A program made the translations under genes and the position numbers. Under the pieces are notes generated by a model. It searched no databases, had not been told where the DNA came from, and saw nothing but the letters and a program-made list of their open reading frames with translations. Source: Selenomonas sp. TAMA-11512 (GTDB lineage Bacteria > Bacillota > Negativicutes > Selenomonadales > Selenomonadaceae). From it: 64,000 bases of DNA. The stretch spans positions 1 through 64,000 of the forward strand of contig NZ_AP029018.1 in assembly GCF_037076525.1 (NCBI RefSeq), written 5' to 3'. Below are positions 1 through 10,951 of this stretch, piece by piece (within the stretch, counting starts at the first letter, position 1; each line of letters opens with the position of its first letter).

Positions 1-485
1 GTCTTTTTAAAAAATTTATTGCGTCCTTATACTATATGTTGATATTCCTGCGATAAATCGTCAAATGAAAGGAAAAATTAAGTTGCGGCGAACGGCAAAA
101 TTTGCTAAACTTAGACTGCTGTATTCACTATAAAACACAAGGAAATAAGAGAAAATAAACTAAGCTGAGGAAATCGTCGATACCTTATTTTCACGGCCGG
201 ACTTCGAATTCCCCGCGGCATGTATTTGCGAATGCATCGCGGCAGGGATCTTTATCCACATGTATCCACATCCGACTCGATCATGAAAAACGCGTATTCA
301 AACACCCGGATATATTTTTTTTCAATGGGATGGTGTTCGAAATACCGTCCTTTTTTGTCGGTTTATATCCACTTTTCCACAGCCTGTGTACAAACTTGTG
401 GAAAAGTGGAAAATCTATTGTGTATGTATTCGTCTCTCTTCGTCGATACGGCGGAAAGAGAAAGCAGGGAAAGGTTTTTGTTCAC
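1..485. other. oriC: oriC, upstream DnaA-box region (incC-like)
   Basis: This AT-rich non-coding stretch precedes dnaA. A perfect DnaA box TTATCCACA is at 252-260, followed at once by the near-match GTATCCACA (262-270). TTTTCCACA lies at 374-382 and the inverted near-match TGTGGAAAA at 398-406. Paired box clusters on both sides of dnaA are typical of bipartite Firmicute origins, and the second half is in the dnaA-dnaN gap. I see no rpmH or rnpA reading leftward before the window edge and no other gene. The dnaA promoter must lie here but I could not place it. Confidence 0.8.
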
Positions 486-1937
486 ATGTCAAATGCACGG
501 CTCAATGCGATATGGGAAGAGATTCTGTCCACGGTCGTCGCACAGGAATCTCTCACGGAATCAGCCTGTCGTCAATGGCTGCGTCCCGTCCACATCATGG
601 CTTTTGAAAACGGTATACTGACGCTGGGCGCTCCGAGCAGCTTTCACAAGGATTTTGTGGAAAAGCGTTACCTGGGCATCGTCGAGGATGCCGTAGAGGC
701 CGTCCTGAAGGAAAAGGCCGCACTCTACATCAAGGTTGTGGAGGAGGAGAAGCCGGCGGCGGAGCAAAGCATGATTTCCGATCATCCGACGGTCTCCTAT
801 GATACGCCGCAGGGCATGCTGGAGATGGACGCGCCGACGGCGGAGCATTCGATCATCGTCAACCGCATTTCCATTGATGAAGCGGCGGGACCCATCGATC
901 CCGGCGACAACTCGACATTGAATCCGGACTATACATTTGAAAAATTCGTCACGGGCGATTCGAACAGATTCCCGCACGCGGCGGCTTTGGCGATCGCGGA
1001 AGCGCCCGGCACGACGTACAATCCCTTCTTCCTGTACGGAGGCGTCGGACTCGGCAAGACGCATCTCATGCAGGCGATCGGCCATCAGGCGCTGCGGAAG
1101 AATCCGAATCTGCGCGTCCTCTACATCACATCGGAACAGTTCATGAACGAGATGATCAACTCGATTCGCGACAAGAAGACGCAGGCTTTTCGTGAAAAGT
1201 ACCGCACCGTCGACATCCTCATGATCGATGATATCCAGTTCATCGCGGGCCGCGAAGGTACGCAGCAGGAATTTTTCTGGACGTTTGAGGCGCTTAAGAA
1301 CGCCAACAAGCAGATCATCATCTCAAGCGACCGCAAGCCGAGCGAGCTGACCGTCCTCGAGGAGCGGCTGCGCTCCCGCTTCGAGTGGGGATTCATCAGC
1401 GACATGCCCGCACCGAACTTCGAGACGCGCGTCGCCATCCTGCGAAAAAAGGCGGAAAACGAGAACATCGAGATCCCGGATGACGTCATCACGATGATCG
1501 CAAACAACATCGAGAGCAACATTCGTAAGCTCGAAGGCGCCTTCACGCGCGTCATCGCCTTCTCCTCTCTCATGAAGCTGCCGATCACGAAGCAGCTTGC
1601 CGAAGAAGCCCTCAAAAATGTCTTCCCCGATGAAAAGGTCCACGAGATCACGATGGAACTCATCCAGGAGGTCGTATCCTCCTACTTTAAGATCAAAGTC
1701 TCCGATCTGCACGCGAAGAAGCGTACGAAGAACCTCACGGTTCCGCGTCAGATCGCCATGTACCTCTGCCGCGAACTCATCGCCGACCTCTCCCTTCCGC
1801 AGATCGGACAGGGATTCGGCGGACGCGACCACACGACGGTCATCCACGCATGCGAAAAGGTCTCCAAGGAGCGCCGGGAAAACGCGAAGCTGGACGCCTC
1901 CATAGAGCAGCTCATCAGTCAGATTGAGCGCGTCTAG
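486..1937 (+). CDS. dnaA: Chromosomal replication initiator DnaA
   Basis: DnaA is the AAA+ initiator that binds DnaA boxes at oriC and opens the duplex. The protein (483 aa) has an N-terminal DnaB/DnaD-interaction domain, a variable acidic linker, an AAA+ core with Walker A GGVGLGKTH and Walker B LMIDDIQF, and a C-terminal DNA-binding domain ending in the signature DHTTVIHACEKV. The start at 486 (MSNARLNAIWEEIL) follows GGGAAAGG by a normal distance and matches the family N-terminus. The open frame extends upstream to 330 but that stretch encodes origin DNA. It is followed by the second oriC box cluster and dnaN. Confidence 0.97.
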   Translation: MSNARLNAIWEEILSTVVAQESLTESACRQWLRPVHIMAFENGILTLGAPSSFHKDFVEKRYLGIVEDAVEAVLKEKAALYIKVVEEEKPAAEQSMISDHPTVSYDTPQGMLEMDAPTAEHSIIVNRISIDEAAGPIDPGDNSTLNPDYTFEKFVTGDSNRFPHAAALAIAEAPGTTYNPFFLYGGVGLGKTHLMQAIGHQALRKNPNLRVLYITSEQFMNEMINSIRDKKTQAFREKYRTVDILMIDDIQFIAGREGTQQEFFWTFEALKNANKQIIISSDRKPSELTVLEERLRSRFEWGFISDMPAPNFETRVAILRKKAENENIEIPDDVITMIANNIESNIRKLEGAFTRVIAFSSLMKLPITKQLAEEALKNVFPDEKVHEITMELIQEVVSSYFKIKVSDLHAKKRTKNLTVPRQIAMYLCRELIADLSLPQIGQGFGGRDHTTVIHACEKVSKERRENAKLDASIEQLISQIERV

Positions 1938-1974
1938 CATATGTATAACTCTGTTCAAAATCTCTGCATAACAC

Positions 1975-2160
1975 TGTGTATGATTTGTGGAAAATAGGGA
2001 TAACATTTTTTTCTGTGGATTCTGTGGAAAACGGGTACGCACTTATCAACGTTTTTTCCACGCACGCTTTTAAAATTCCATATATATCCGCCGCACTTTT
2101 CCACAAATCCACAGCTCCTACTATTACGACTACTATATTTTTATTATATAATAAGCAGTA
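1975..2160. other. oriC: oriC unwinding region: DnaA boxes, DnaA-trio and AT-rich DUE
   Basis: The dnaA-dnaN gap carries several TGTGGAAAA-type boxes (1986-1994, 2014-2022, 2023-2031), TTATCAAC at 2043-2050, then TTTTCCACA (2097-2105) overlapping AAATCCACA (2105-2113). Immediately after comes a short GC spacer and six consecutive trinucleotides CTA-CTA-TTA-CGA-CTA-CTA (2118-2135), then an almost pure A/T tract (2136-2160). This order of boxes, trio and DUE is the basal unwinding system described in Bacillus subtilis. It points to the strand-opening site and ends just before the dnaN ribosome binding site. Confidence 0.88.
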
Positions 2161-2187
2161 AAAGAAATATGGCAAAGGAGTCTTATC

Positions 2188-3300
2188 ATGAAATTCACCT
2201 GCTCGAAAAGCGCTCTCTCAGCAGCCATCGGCACCGTATCGAAAGCTTTGTCCTCCAACGCGCAGACTCCGCTGCTCTCGGGCATCTACGTCTCCGCGGA
2301 AGATGACGTCATAGAACTTCACGCCACGGACAATGAGCTCGGCATCAAAACGAGTGTCCCGGCGTCGGTAGAGAAAAAGGGAAAGGTTGTCGTGCAGGGA
2401 AGATACTTTCTCGATGTCGTCCGTCACCTTCCGTCCGATATGCTCACGTTTTCCTATGATGCGGAGACGAACCGCGTCAGGATCGAGGCCGGTTCCTCCC
2501 GATTTATGCTTCTCTCCATGGACGCGGCCGATTATCCGACCGTTCACGAGCTGACGAGCGGCATGAAGATCCACATCAAAGATACGATTTTTTCGGAAAT
2601 GATCAAAAAGACGGCATTTGCCTGCTCGCAGGACGAATCGCGGCCTGCGTTTACAGGATGCCTGTTTGATGTCAAGCCGGATACCATAACGATGGCCGCA
2701 ACCAATACGCATCGGCTTTCCGTAAAGCGCGAGCACATCAACGGTATCGAGGGAGAACGGCAGATCATCATCCCGGCAAAGGTGCTCAACGAGCTCACGC
2801 GCATCCTTGTCTCCGATATTTCCGCCGATATAGAGATCACGTGCGCGGACAGTCAGATCAGTTTCCGTCTCGATTCTCTCTTTTTGACGTCGCGTCTCAT
2901 CGAGGGACGATTCCCGGACTACCAGCGCGTTATTCCTCCATCCTTTGCCACGACGGTCAGGCTGAAGACGGGTGATTTCATGTCGGCTGTCGAGCGCGTA
3001 TCGCTCATCAGCCGCGGTGCGGATTACAACATCATTCGCTTTGAGTTCGAGGACGGCACCGTGCGCATTTCCTCGACGAGCCAGGAGGTCGGAAACGCGG
3101 AGGAGACGATTCCCGTCGAGATGGAGGGACCGGCTGTCAACATCGCCTTCAATGCGCGCTACATCATGGATGTACTCAAAGCGATTCACAGTGAAGAGAC
3201 ATGGATCTGCCTGAACGAGACGCTGAAGCCCGCCGCCGTCAAGGAGGACGGGACGGAGGACTTTACCTATATCGTCACGCCGGTACGAACGGCGCAGTGA
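2188..3300 (+). CDS. dnaN: DNA polymerase III beta subunit (sliding clamp)
   Basis: The sliding clamp is a ring-shaped dimer that tethers the replicative polymerase to DNA. The 370-aa length is typical. The N-terminus MKFTCSKSALSAAIGTVSKA and the C-terminal end YIVTPVRT are characteristic of the family, with three repeated clamp domains between. The ATG is preceded by AAAGGAG at 2173-2180. It lies directly downstream of the DUE and ten bases before recF, so dnaN and recF are probably cotranscribed. Confidence 0.97.
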   Translation: MKFTCSKSALSAAIGTVSKALSSNAQTPLLSGIYVSAEDDVIELHATDNELGIKTSVPASVEKKGKVVVQGRYFLDVVRHLPSDMLTFSYDAETNRVRIEAGSSRFMLLSMDAADYPTVHELTSGMKIHIKDTIFSEMIKKTAFACSQDESRPAFTGCLFDVKPDTITMAATNTHRLSVKREHINGIEGERQIIIPAKVLNELTRILVSDISADIEITCADSQISFRLDSLFLTSRLIEGRFPDYQRVIPPSFATTVRLKTGDFMSAVERVSLISRGADYNIIRFEFEDGTVRISSTSQEVGNAEETIPVEMEGPAVNIAFNARYIMDVLKAIHSEETWICLNETLKPAAVKEDGTEDFTYIVTPVRTAQ

Positions 3301-3309
3301 TGCAGCGAT

Positions 3310-4452
3310 ATGAAGTTTGAATGCATTGCATTGCGGAGCTTCCGAAACTATGAGGAGCTCCGTCTCTCCTTTTCTCCCGGGATCAATGTGTTTCTGGGAG
3401 AAAACGCGCAGGGCAAGACGAATATCATTGAGGCCGTGCAGTACGCCTCGCTCGGGAGATCGCACCGCACCCGCGACGACAATGACCTCGTACGATGGGA
3501 GGAAAAGGAGGCACGCGTATCTCTTTCCTTTTCAAGGCGTGACGTCTCCCATCAGCTGGAGTTTCTCTTCGCGCGGAAGAAACGGCGCAGGATCTTCCAC
3601 AACGGCGCGGAAATCAAGACGGGTGCGCTCGTCGGCGTCGCCCCGTCCGTGCTTTTTTCCCCGGAGGATCTCTTCCTCATCAAGGGAGCTCCGCAGCTTC
3701 GCCGTCACTATCTCGATGCGGAGCTGTCGTCGGCATCGCCCGTCTATTATCGCGAGCTGCTCAACTATCATCATCTCCTGACGCAGCGGAACGCGCTCTT
3801 AAAAGAGCTGCGTGATCATGAGGGAGACGAATCTCTCTTGGAGTTCTGGGACATGCAGATATCATCCTCGGCGGCGAAGATTGTCGAGAGACGCATACAG
3901 GCCGTCGCGAAGCTTTCCGACATCGCGGGACGCGTGCAGCGGGAGATATCGACGCAGAGAGAAGCACTGGAGATCCGCTATGAACTCCACGGCAGACGCG
4001 ATGAAAAGGACGTCGATCGGATACATAGAGGCGAGGTCTTGAGCGATTCCATTGCTTTGTGGTATAATAAGAGGCTTGCAGAGCGCAGGTCACTTGACAT
4101 ACTTCGCGGATTCACATCCGTCGGACCGCAGAGAGACGATATCGATATGCGGATCAACGGCGTCTCCATGAAGTCCTTCGGATCACAGGGACAGCAGAGG
4201 ACGGGAGCTCTTTCACTCAAGCTCTCAGAGCTCGTATTCTTAAAGGAGGAGACGGGAGAGTATCCAGTGCTGCTGCTCGACGACGTCATGAGCGAACTCG
4301 ACGCGGGAAGACGTACCGCTCTGCTCGATTACATCCGCCGCGAGTCCGTGCAGACCCTCATCACGGCGACCGACGCCGCCTATTTTGCCGATCTCGATCC
4401 GCATAAGGTATTCTGTGTGAAAGCCGGAAGAGTGATGGAAGAACATGCATAG
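3310..4452 (+). CDS. recF: DNA replication/repair protein RecF
   Basis: RecF is an SMC-like ATPase that helps load RecA at single-strand gaps. The 380-aa protein has Walker A GENAQGKTN near residue 35, an ABC-type signature region around GSQGQQRTGALSLKL, and Walker B PVLLLDDVMSELD followed by the usual D-loop. Its ribosome binding site is weak, which fits translational coupling from dnaN, only nine bases upstream. The S4-like yaaA gene often found between dnaN and recF is absent. The 3' end overlaps the next gene by eight bases. Confidence 0.96.
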   Translation: MKFECIALRSFRNYEELRLSFSPGINVFLGENAQGKTNIIEAVQYASLGRSHRTRDDNDLVRWEEKEARVSLSFSRRDVSHQLEFLFARKKRRRIFHNGAEIKTGALVGVAPSVLFSPEDLFLIKGAPQLRRHYLDAELSSASPVYYRELLNYHHLLTQRNALLKELRDHEGDESLLEFWDMQISSSAAKIVERRIQAVAKLSDIAGRVQREISTQREALEIRYELHGRRDEKDVDRIHRGEVLSDSIALWYNKRLAERRSLDILRGFTSVGPQRDDIDMRINGVSMKSFGSQGQQRTGALSLKLSELVFLKEETGEYPVLLLDDVMSELDAGRRTALLDYIRRESVQTLITATDAAYFADLDPHKVFCVKAGRVMEEHA

Positions 4453-5359
4453 GAAAAAATCGATGCCGCGCATGTCGCGCATGGAAAAAGTCGATTTTGT
4501 CATTCCGAAGGGCATGCACGCCTTCGGACCCGTCATTGAGGCGAAGTATCAGGAAATGTACGTCCTCTGCGCATGGGAGCGCATCGTGGGCAGGGACATC
4601 GCGAAGAACGTGCATCCCGTCGCCATCCGCGGCACGGAGCTTCTGCTCTCGTCCAAATACGGCACATGGCGCACGCAGATCACCTACATGCAGGACATGA
4701 TCCTCCAGAGCGTGAACCGCATGGCGGGGAGAGAACTCGTGAAGTCCGTCCGATTCGCGCGTGAGCGCAAAGACCGCGGCACCGCATACGACGCCTGCCG
4801 CAGAACAGAGGAGAGAAAGCTCGCTGAGCAAGGCTTTCGCCGCAAGGTAAAGGTGCTGGAGCAGGATAAAGCCGCCGCACGGGAAAGGGTCGCCTGCGTC
4901 GAGGATAAAGACCTGCGCCTGCAGCTCTCCGGGCTGCTCGCGAAAGAAAAGAGCGAACAGCGGCGAAAGGCAAGCGCCGGAAAGACTTGCGAGGACTGCG
5001 GCATCTATGTCGAGGAGGGGGATCATCTCTGCACGGCTTGCATGCGAAAGCGAAAAGAGAGGAAAAGAGAAGAGCTCACGCGCTATCTCATGGATATACC
5101 GTGGGCAACGCTTGCCGATATAAGAAAAGAGCTCGACGTCACGGGCGATGAAGTCGCGGGCGCGAGGGCACGCCTCGTGCAGCAGCTTGCGAGGCGCGTA
5201 AAAGACGGCGATGCGACGAGCGTCGACGCGAAAATTCTCGTCATGCTCTATCGCATGGTGACGCCGGATCAGCTGACTGAAGAGCTCATGGAGAAATCTC
5301 TCAGGCGCCTTCGCTATGAGCTCGCCAATCCGTTCGGGAAGAAGAGAGAAAATAAGTAG
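4445..5359 (+). CDS. DUF721/DciA-like protein with zinc ribbon
   Basis: Residues about 20-110 look like a DUF721 domain (VIEAKYQEMYVLCAWERIVG, then a LLLSSKYGTWRTQITYMQ segment). DciA, a DUF721 protein, is the ancestral helicase-loader/operator. The 304-aa product is longer than simple DUF721 proteins: a charged helical linker is followed by a possible zinc ribbon, CEDCG then CTAC around residues 180-197, and a helical C-terminus. It overlaps the end of recF by eight bases, so the two are translationally coupled. Position between recF and remB/gyrB supports a replication role. Function beyond the DUF721 relationship is inference. Confidence 0.8.
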   Translation: MHRKKSMPRMSRMEKVDFVIPKGMHAFGPVIEAKYQEMYVLCAWERIVGRDIAKNVHPVAIRGTELLLSSKYGTWRTQITYMQDMILQSVNRMAGRELVKSVRFARERKDRGTAYDACRRTEERKLAEQGFRRKVKVLEQDKAAARERVACVEDKDLRLQLSGLLAKEKSEQRRKASAGKTCEDCGIYVEEGDHLCTACMRKRKERKREELTRYLMDIPWATLADIRKELDVTGDEVAGARARLVQQLARRVKDGDATSVDAKILVMLYRMVTPDQLTEELMEKSLRRLRYELANPFGKKRENK

Positions 5360-5411
5360 AAGGAGGGCGACATACGGGTGTTTTCATCCCAATCGGGGGA
5401 ATATGCCGCGT

Positions 5412-7755
<2,344 letters not shown>

Positions 7756-7776
7756 TGACAGCAAAGGAGATATACT

Positions 7777-8070
7777 ATGGATGATATGAAAGAGTTTTCG
7801 GAGGGCGGGAATGATTCGAGCAGACCTCAGACGATCATTATAAAGTCGACGAAAAATGTGGGGCTTGCAGCCGGACTCGGCTTCTTCCTCGGGCCCTTGG
7901 GGCTTTGCTATTCGACATTTACGGGCGCCATTGTCATGTTCATCGTCAATGGAATCATCGGCTTTATCACGTTCGGCTTCGGCTTGTTTCTGACATGGCC
8001 TGTCTGCGCCATATGGGGATACATCGCGGCGAAGAGGTACAACGATGCGCTGTACGAGAGCGTTAGATAG
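7777..8070 (+). CDS. Small two-helix membrane protein
   Basis: A 97-aa protein with a hydrophilic N-terminus of about 28 residues, then two Gly-rich hydrophobic segments (about 31-50 and 52-84) separated by a short turn, and a basic tail AAKRYND. No named family is recognised with confidence; it resembles TM2-like small membrane proteins in layout. The ATG follows AAAGGAG at a good distance and lies 21 bases after gyrB, so it may be read through from gyrB. The reading frame is well supported by its ribosome binding site and hydrophobic pattern. Confidence 0.75.
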   Translation: MDDMKEFSEGGNDSSRPQTIIIKSTKNVGLAAGLGFFLGPLGLCYSTFTGAIVMFIVNGIIGFITFGFGLFLTWPVCAIWGYIAAKRYNDALYESVR

Positions 8071-8133
8071 TGCATTCGCAGGTGTATATATTCTTCAATA
8101 ACATTTGGAAAAATTAAATTTTTCTTATTTTTA

Positions 8134-8162
8134 TTGACATATTTTTTTATCTATGCTATGAT
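8134..8162 (+). promoter_or_regulatory. Sigma-A promoter of the terC-htpX riboswitch operon
   Basis: A perfect -35 TTGACA (8134-8139) and TATGAT -10 (8157-8162) are separated by exactly 17 bases in an AT-rich stretch. Transcription would begin a few bases downstream, just before the riboswitch aptamer at 8175. Confidence 0.88.
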
Positions 8163-8174
8163 ACAGGTGTAGAA

Positions 8175-8281
8175 GCTCCAAGGGGAGTAGCTGAACGCCC
8201 ATATCGTCAGTACGGAGAGATTTGATGGATTTCTCCCGGTGTGGACGGCACAACGTGAAGAAGTGCAAGCGAGACCTTGTC
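8175..8281 (+). ncRNA. yybP-ykoY manganese riboswitch aptamer
   Basis: The 5' conserved part AAGGGGAGTAGC (8180-8191), a CGTC element, and the 3' conserved part GCAAGCGAGACCTT (8265-8278) are the hallmarks of the yybP-ykoY class, which binds Mn2+ in the pocket between the two conserved loops. The closing helix P1 pairs CAAGG (8179-8183) with CCTTG (8275-8279). It sits between a sigma-A promoter and terC, the gene most often controlled by this class. Confidence 0.93.
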
Positions 8282-8335
8282 CATATCTCTTGTTTCCTAT
8301 GCACAGGGATATGGGCAGGGTCTCTTTCTCTGTAA
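8272..8335 (+). terminator. Riboswitch expression platform: intrinsic terminator
   Basis: AGACCTTGTCCATATC (8272-8287) can pair with GATATGGGCAGGGTCT (8308-8323), with two G-U pairs, and is followed by a pyrimidine-rich tail. The left arm includes the 3' strand of aptamer helix P1 (8275-8279), so P1 and the terminator are mutually exclusive. Ligand-stabilised P1 would therefore block termination, giving an ON switch with manganese. Confidence 0.85.
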
Positions 8336-8359
8336 ATATACATATAAGGAGTTTGATAT

Positions 8360-9046
8360 ATGGAAGGAATGTTTACTGTCCAATGGCTGAGCGCCCTTTC
8401 GGGCATCATACTGCTGGACCTGATTCTTTCGGGGGACAATGCCATCATCATTGCCCTCGCCTGTAAGAATCTCCCCGAGCATCAGAAGCGCAAGGGGATT
8501 ATCATCGGCGGCATGGGCGCCGTCGTCATCCGCGTCGTCTGTACACTTCTTATGACGTACCTCTTGGCGATTCCGTACCTGCAATTTATGGGGGGTGTGG
8601 CGCTTCTCTACATCGCGGCGCATCTTTTGAAGCCGGAAGAGAAGGGAGACGACGGCAAAGAGCAGCCGACGTCTCTGAGTGCGGCTGTCCGCACGATACT
8701 CATCGCGGACTTCGTCATGAGTGTTGATAATATCCTCTCTCTCGCAGGAGTCGCGAATACGGTCAGCGACGGCAAGTGGAGCCTCATCATCGTCGGTCTG
8801 CTCGTCTCCGTGACCATCGTGCTCTTCGGCGCGCAGTTTTTCCTCCTGCTCTTGAAGAAGGTCCCCGCCCTTATCTATGTCGGCTCGGCAATCGTCGCGT
8901 ACGCGTCGGCGGAGCTCATCGCGGGCGATAAGGCGATCGGCCACATCTTCGAGCCGTATCAATTATCGATGGAAATCGGATTTGTCGTCTTTGTACTGGC
9001 CTATGGATATTGGGCGAAAAAAAAATCGAAAGGAAGATCTGTATGA
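8360..9046 (+). CDS. TerC-family membrane protein (YjbE-like)
   Basis: TerC/Alx/YkoY-type proteins are polytopic membrane proteins linked to manganese export and to metal loading of secreted enzymes. The 228-aa protein shows the paired family motifs LDLILSGDNAIIIALA (near residue 20) and ADFVMSVDNILSLAGVAN (near 115), each with conserved acidic residues in a membrane helix. About seven hydrophobic segments are visible. Translation starts at ATG 8360 after AAGGAG. It follows a manganese riboswitch, so expression should rise with Mn2+. Its stop overlaps the htpX start in ATGA. Confidence 0.93.
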   Translation: MEGMFTVQWLSALSGIILLDLILSGDNAIIIALACKNLPEHQKRKGIIIGGMGAVVIRVVCTLLMTYLLAIPYLQFMGGVALLYIAAHLLKPEEKGDDGKEQPTSLSAAVRTILIADFVMSVDNILSLAGVANTVSDGKWSLIIVGLLVSVTIVLFGAQFFLLLLKKVPALIYVGSAIVAYASAELIAGDKAIGHIFEPYQLSMEIGFVVFVLAYGYWAKKKSKGRSV

Positions 9047-9924
9047 ATTACTTTAAGACAACTGTTTTGATGGCGCTCCTCATCGGCGTCATGGTAGCCG
9101 TCGGCGGCGCTTTCGGCGGTCAGCACGGTGCCGCGATCATGCTCGTCATTTCGCTCGGCATGAGCTTCTTCTCCTACTGGTTCTCGGATACGATGGTTTT
9201 GAAGGCATACCATGCCATCGTCATCGAGCCGGACAATCCGGATCCGAATGCGCAGCAGCTCTACAGGATGGTGAATAATCTCGCGGCGAACGCCGATCTT
9301 CCCATGCCGAAGGTCGCGATCATTCAGGACAGCACGCCGAATGCCTTCGCTACGGGCCGCAACCCGGATCACGGCGTCGTCGCCGTCACGACGGGCATTA
9401 TGCAGGCGCTCAACTATGATGAGCTCAGCGGGGTCATCGCCCATGAGCTGTCGCATATCAAGAACCGCGATACGCTCATTTCAACGATTGTCGCGGCCGT
9501 TGCCGGTGCGATTTCCATGATCGCACAGATGGCGCAGTGGGCAGCCATCTTCGGCGCCGGTCGTTCGGATGACGACGACAACGGCGGCATCATCGGCCTG
9601 TTGGCTACGATCATCATTGCGCCGCTCGCGGCCATGATCATTCAGATGGCGATTTCCCGTACGCGTGAATACGCGGCGGACAAGTCGGGCGGAGAGATCT
9701 GCGGCAATCCGCTGTTCCTCGCCTCCGCACTTGAGAAGATCGATTACTTCGCGAAACATGCCCGTCCCATGCAGGACGCGACGCCGGCGACAAGCCACAT
9801 GTTCATCGTCAACCCTCTCTCCGGCACGAGGAAAGCGATGATGAGCCTCTTTTCGACGCATCCGGCGACTGAAGATCGTATTGCGCGTCTTCGCGAGCAG
9901 GCGGCGGAATCCGGAAAGATGTAA
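9043..9924 (+). CDS. htpX: Membrane zinc metalloprotease HtpX
   Basis: HtpX is an M48 membrane protease that degrades misfolded membrane proteins. The 293-aa protein has two N-terminal helices, the zinc motif HELSH at residues 134-138, further hydrophobic segments at about 143-165 and 185-205, and the third-ligand region TREYAADKSG. The chosen start overlaps the terC stop by four bases (ATGA) and has AAAGGAAG upstream. The pair therefore forms a translationally coupled operon under the manganese riboswitch, an unusual setting for htpX. A strong terminator follows. Confidence 0.95.
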   Translation: MNYFKTTVLMALLIGVMVAVGGAFGGQHGAAIMLVISLGMSFFSYWFSDTMVLKAYHAIVIEPDNPDPNAQQLYRMVNNLAANADLPMPKVAIIQDSTPNAFATGRNPDHGVVAVTTGIMQALNYDELSGVIAHELSHIKNRDTLISTIVAAVAGAISMIAQMAQWAAIFGAGRSDDDDNGGIIGLLATIIIAPLAAMIIQMAISRTREYAADKSGGEICGNPLFLASALEKIDYFAKHARPMQDATPATSHMFIVNPLSGTRKAMMSLFSTHPATEDRIARLREQAAESGKM

Positions 9925-9942
9925 TATCCGCTTATCCGCAGG

Positions 9943-9971
9943 AAAAGCCGGCCCGATCGGGCCGGCTTTTT
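9943..9971 (+). terminator. Intrinsic terminator after htpX
   Basis: AAAAGCCGGCCCG and CGGGCCGGCTTTT form a long GC-rich hairpin ending in five T. With flanking A and T runs it could work on both strands, also ending the leftward kinase gene at 10058. Confidence 0.92.
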
Positions 9972-10057
9972 GTCATGTATGGAGAGATAAGGAATCGATG
10001 CACGGATCCTCGCGCCTTTACTTATGCACAAGATTATCCACCGATTCGCATGTGTAC

Positions 10058-10633
10058 CTACAGTTTTTCGGCGAGCTCCTCACCCTCCAGAAGCTTTGTG
10101 AGTCCCATGATGGAGGCGAGCTGCAGGACACATTCGTCAACGCTTCCGCTGTTTTTAAAGGCGTAGTCACAGAGTTGGAAGTTGTCAAACTCGCCGTTGT
10201 TCTGCGCGTATTCGAGATGATAGCGCATCTCGTCTTTCGTGTGCCCGAGGCGCAGGAGCCGCTCGACGAGCGTCGAGAAGTCCGTGATGAAAAAGATGGT
10301 CGACAGCTTGTTTTTCAATACGCGCTGCATCTGCTTCAGGGAGTTGCGCTCCAAGAGGCAGATGGAGACCTTGTGATGCGTGAGCGCGTCGAGGACATCC
10401 TGCTTCAGGATGCCGTAGTATTCGCCCTTGTAAGTGACCTGCGAGATGTATTCGTGCTTGAAAAAGGAGTCCCGGTCGATGATTTTGAAAAAATATGGAT
10501 CGTTTCGGATTTGTCTGCTCGTTTCCGTCGTATATGCAGGTATACAGTGTACGCCGAGATCGATGAGACGGTGCGCAAGAGTAGATTTTCCGGATCCATG
10601 CGGTCCTATGAGACCGAATATCCTGTTATTCAT
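10058..10633 (-). CDS. P-loop kinase, guanylate-kinase-like
   Basis: A 191-aa protein starting MNNRIFGLIGPHGSGKSTLA with a clear Walker A (GPHGSGKST). The following YTTETSRQIRNDPYFFKIID and YKGEYYGILKQDVLDAL segments resemble guanylate kinases (substrate-binding TTRxxR and GEYYG motifs). It is not the housekeeping Gmk by sequence feel and is monocistronic, so a nucleotide or ribose-bisphosphate kinase role is possible. The start follows an AGGAT-like ribosome binding site. Substrate is unassigned. Confidence 0.7.
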   Translation of the reverse strand: MNNRIFGLIGPHGSGKSTLAHRLIDLGVHCIPAYTTETSRQIRNDPYFFKIIDRDSFFKHEYISQVTYKGEYYGILKQDVLDALTHHKVSICLLERNSLKQMQRVLKNKLSTIFFITDFSTLVERLLRLGHTKDEMRYHLEYAQNNGEFDNFQLCDYAFKNSGSVDECVLQLASIMGLTKLLEGEELAEKL

Positions 10634-10951
10634 GTGATCCTTATCCTCTCTTTATCGTTTTTCTGATGAAACATGATCGTAAAATTAACCTCTTTATTTC
10701 TGATTTATAGTAAAAAAATCCTAATTATCTATATACATAATAGGATACATTATTTTTTTTAATTTTACAAGGTACTAACGGGTTATTAATTGGATTTTAA
10801 TTCAGCATGGATAAATTCAGTCCGATCATCCCGGCGCATCTTTTCCGTATTTCCCCTTCGCTCTTTTCACGGACACAGGCAGGATAAAAGCGGATGGAGG
10901 CGAATTATTTCAGTAGTGTTGATATGAGTGTGCACACGGAGGCGATGGTAT
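10634..10951. other. AT-rich intergenic region with an element fragment
   Basis: No gene is visible between the divergent kinase and threonine-synthase-like gene. The stretch is very A/T-rich up to about 10800 and probably holds both promoters, which I could not assign confidently. A fragment of the dispersed small element is at 10803-10846. Confidence 0.6.
10803..10846. repeat. MITE-like element, left-end fragment
   Basis: GGATAAATTCAG followed by CCGATCATCCCGGCGCATCTTTTCC matches the left part of the copy at 22686-22850 with few differences. The rest of the element is missing, and the terminal inverted repeat is degraded. Confidence 0.65.

Noticed and set aside
330-485. DnaA starting at 330 with 52 extra residues
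   Set aside because: The extra codons lie over DnaA boxes and do not match the DnaA family; ATG 486 has the ribosome binding site.
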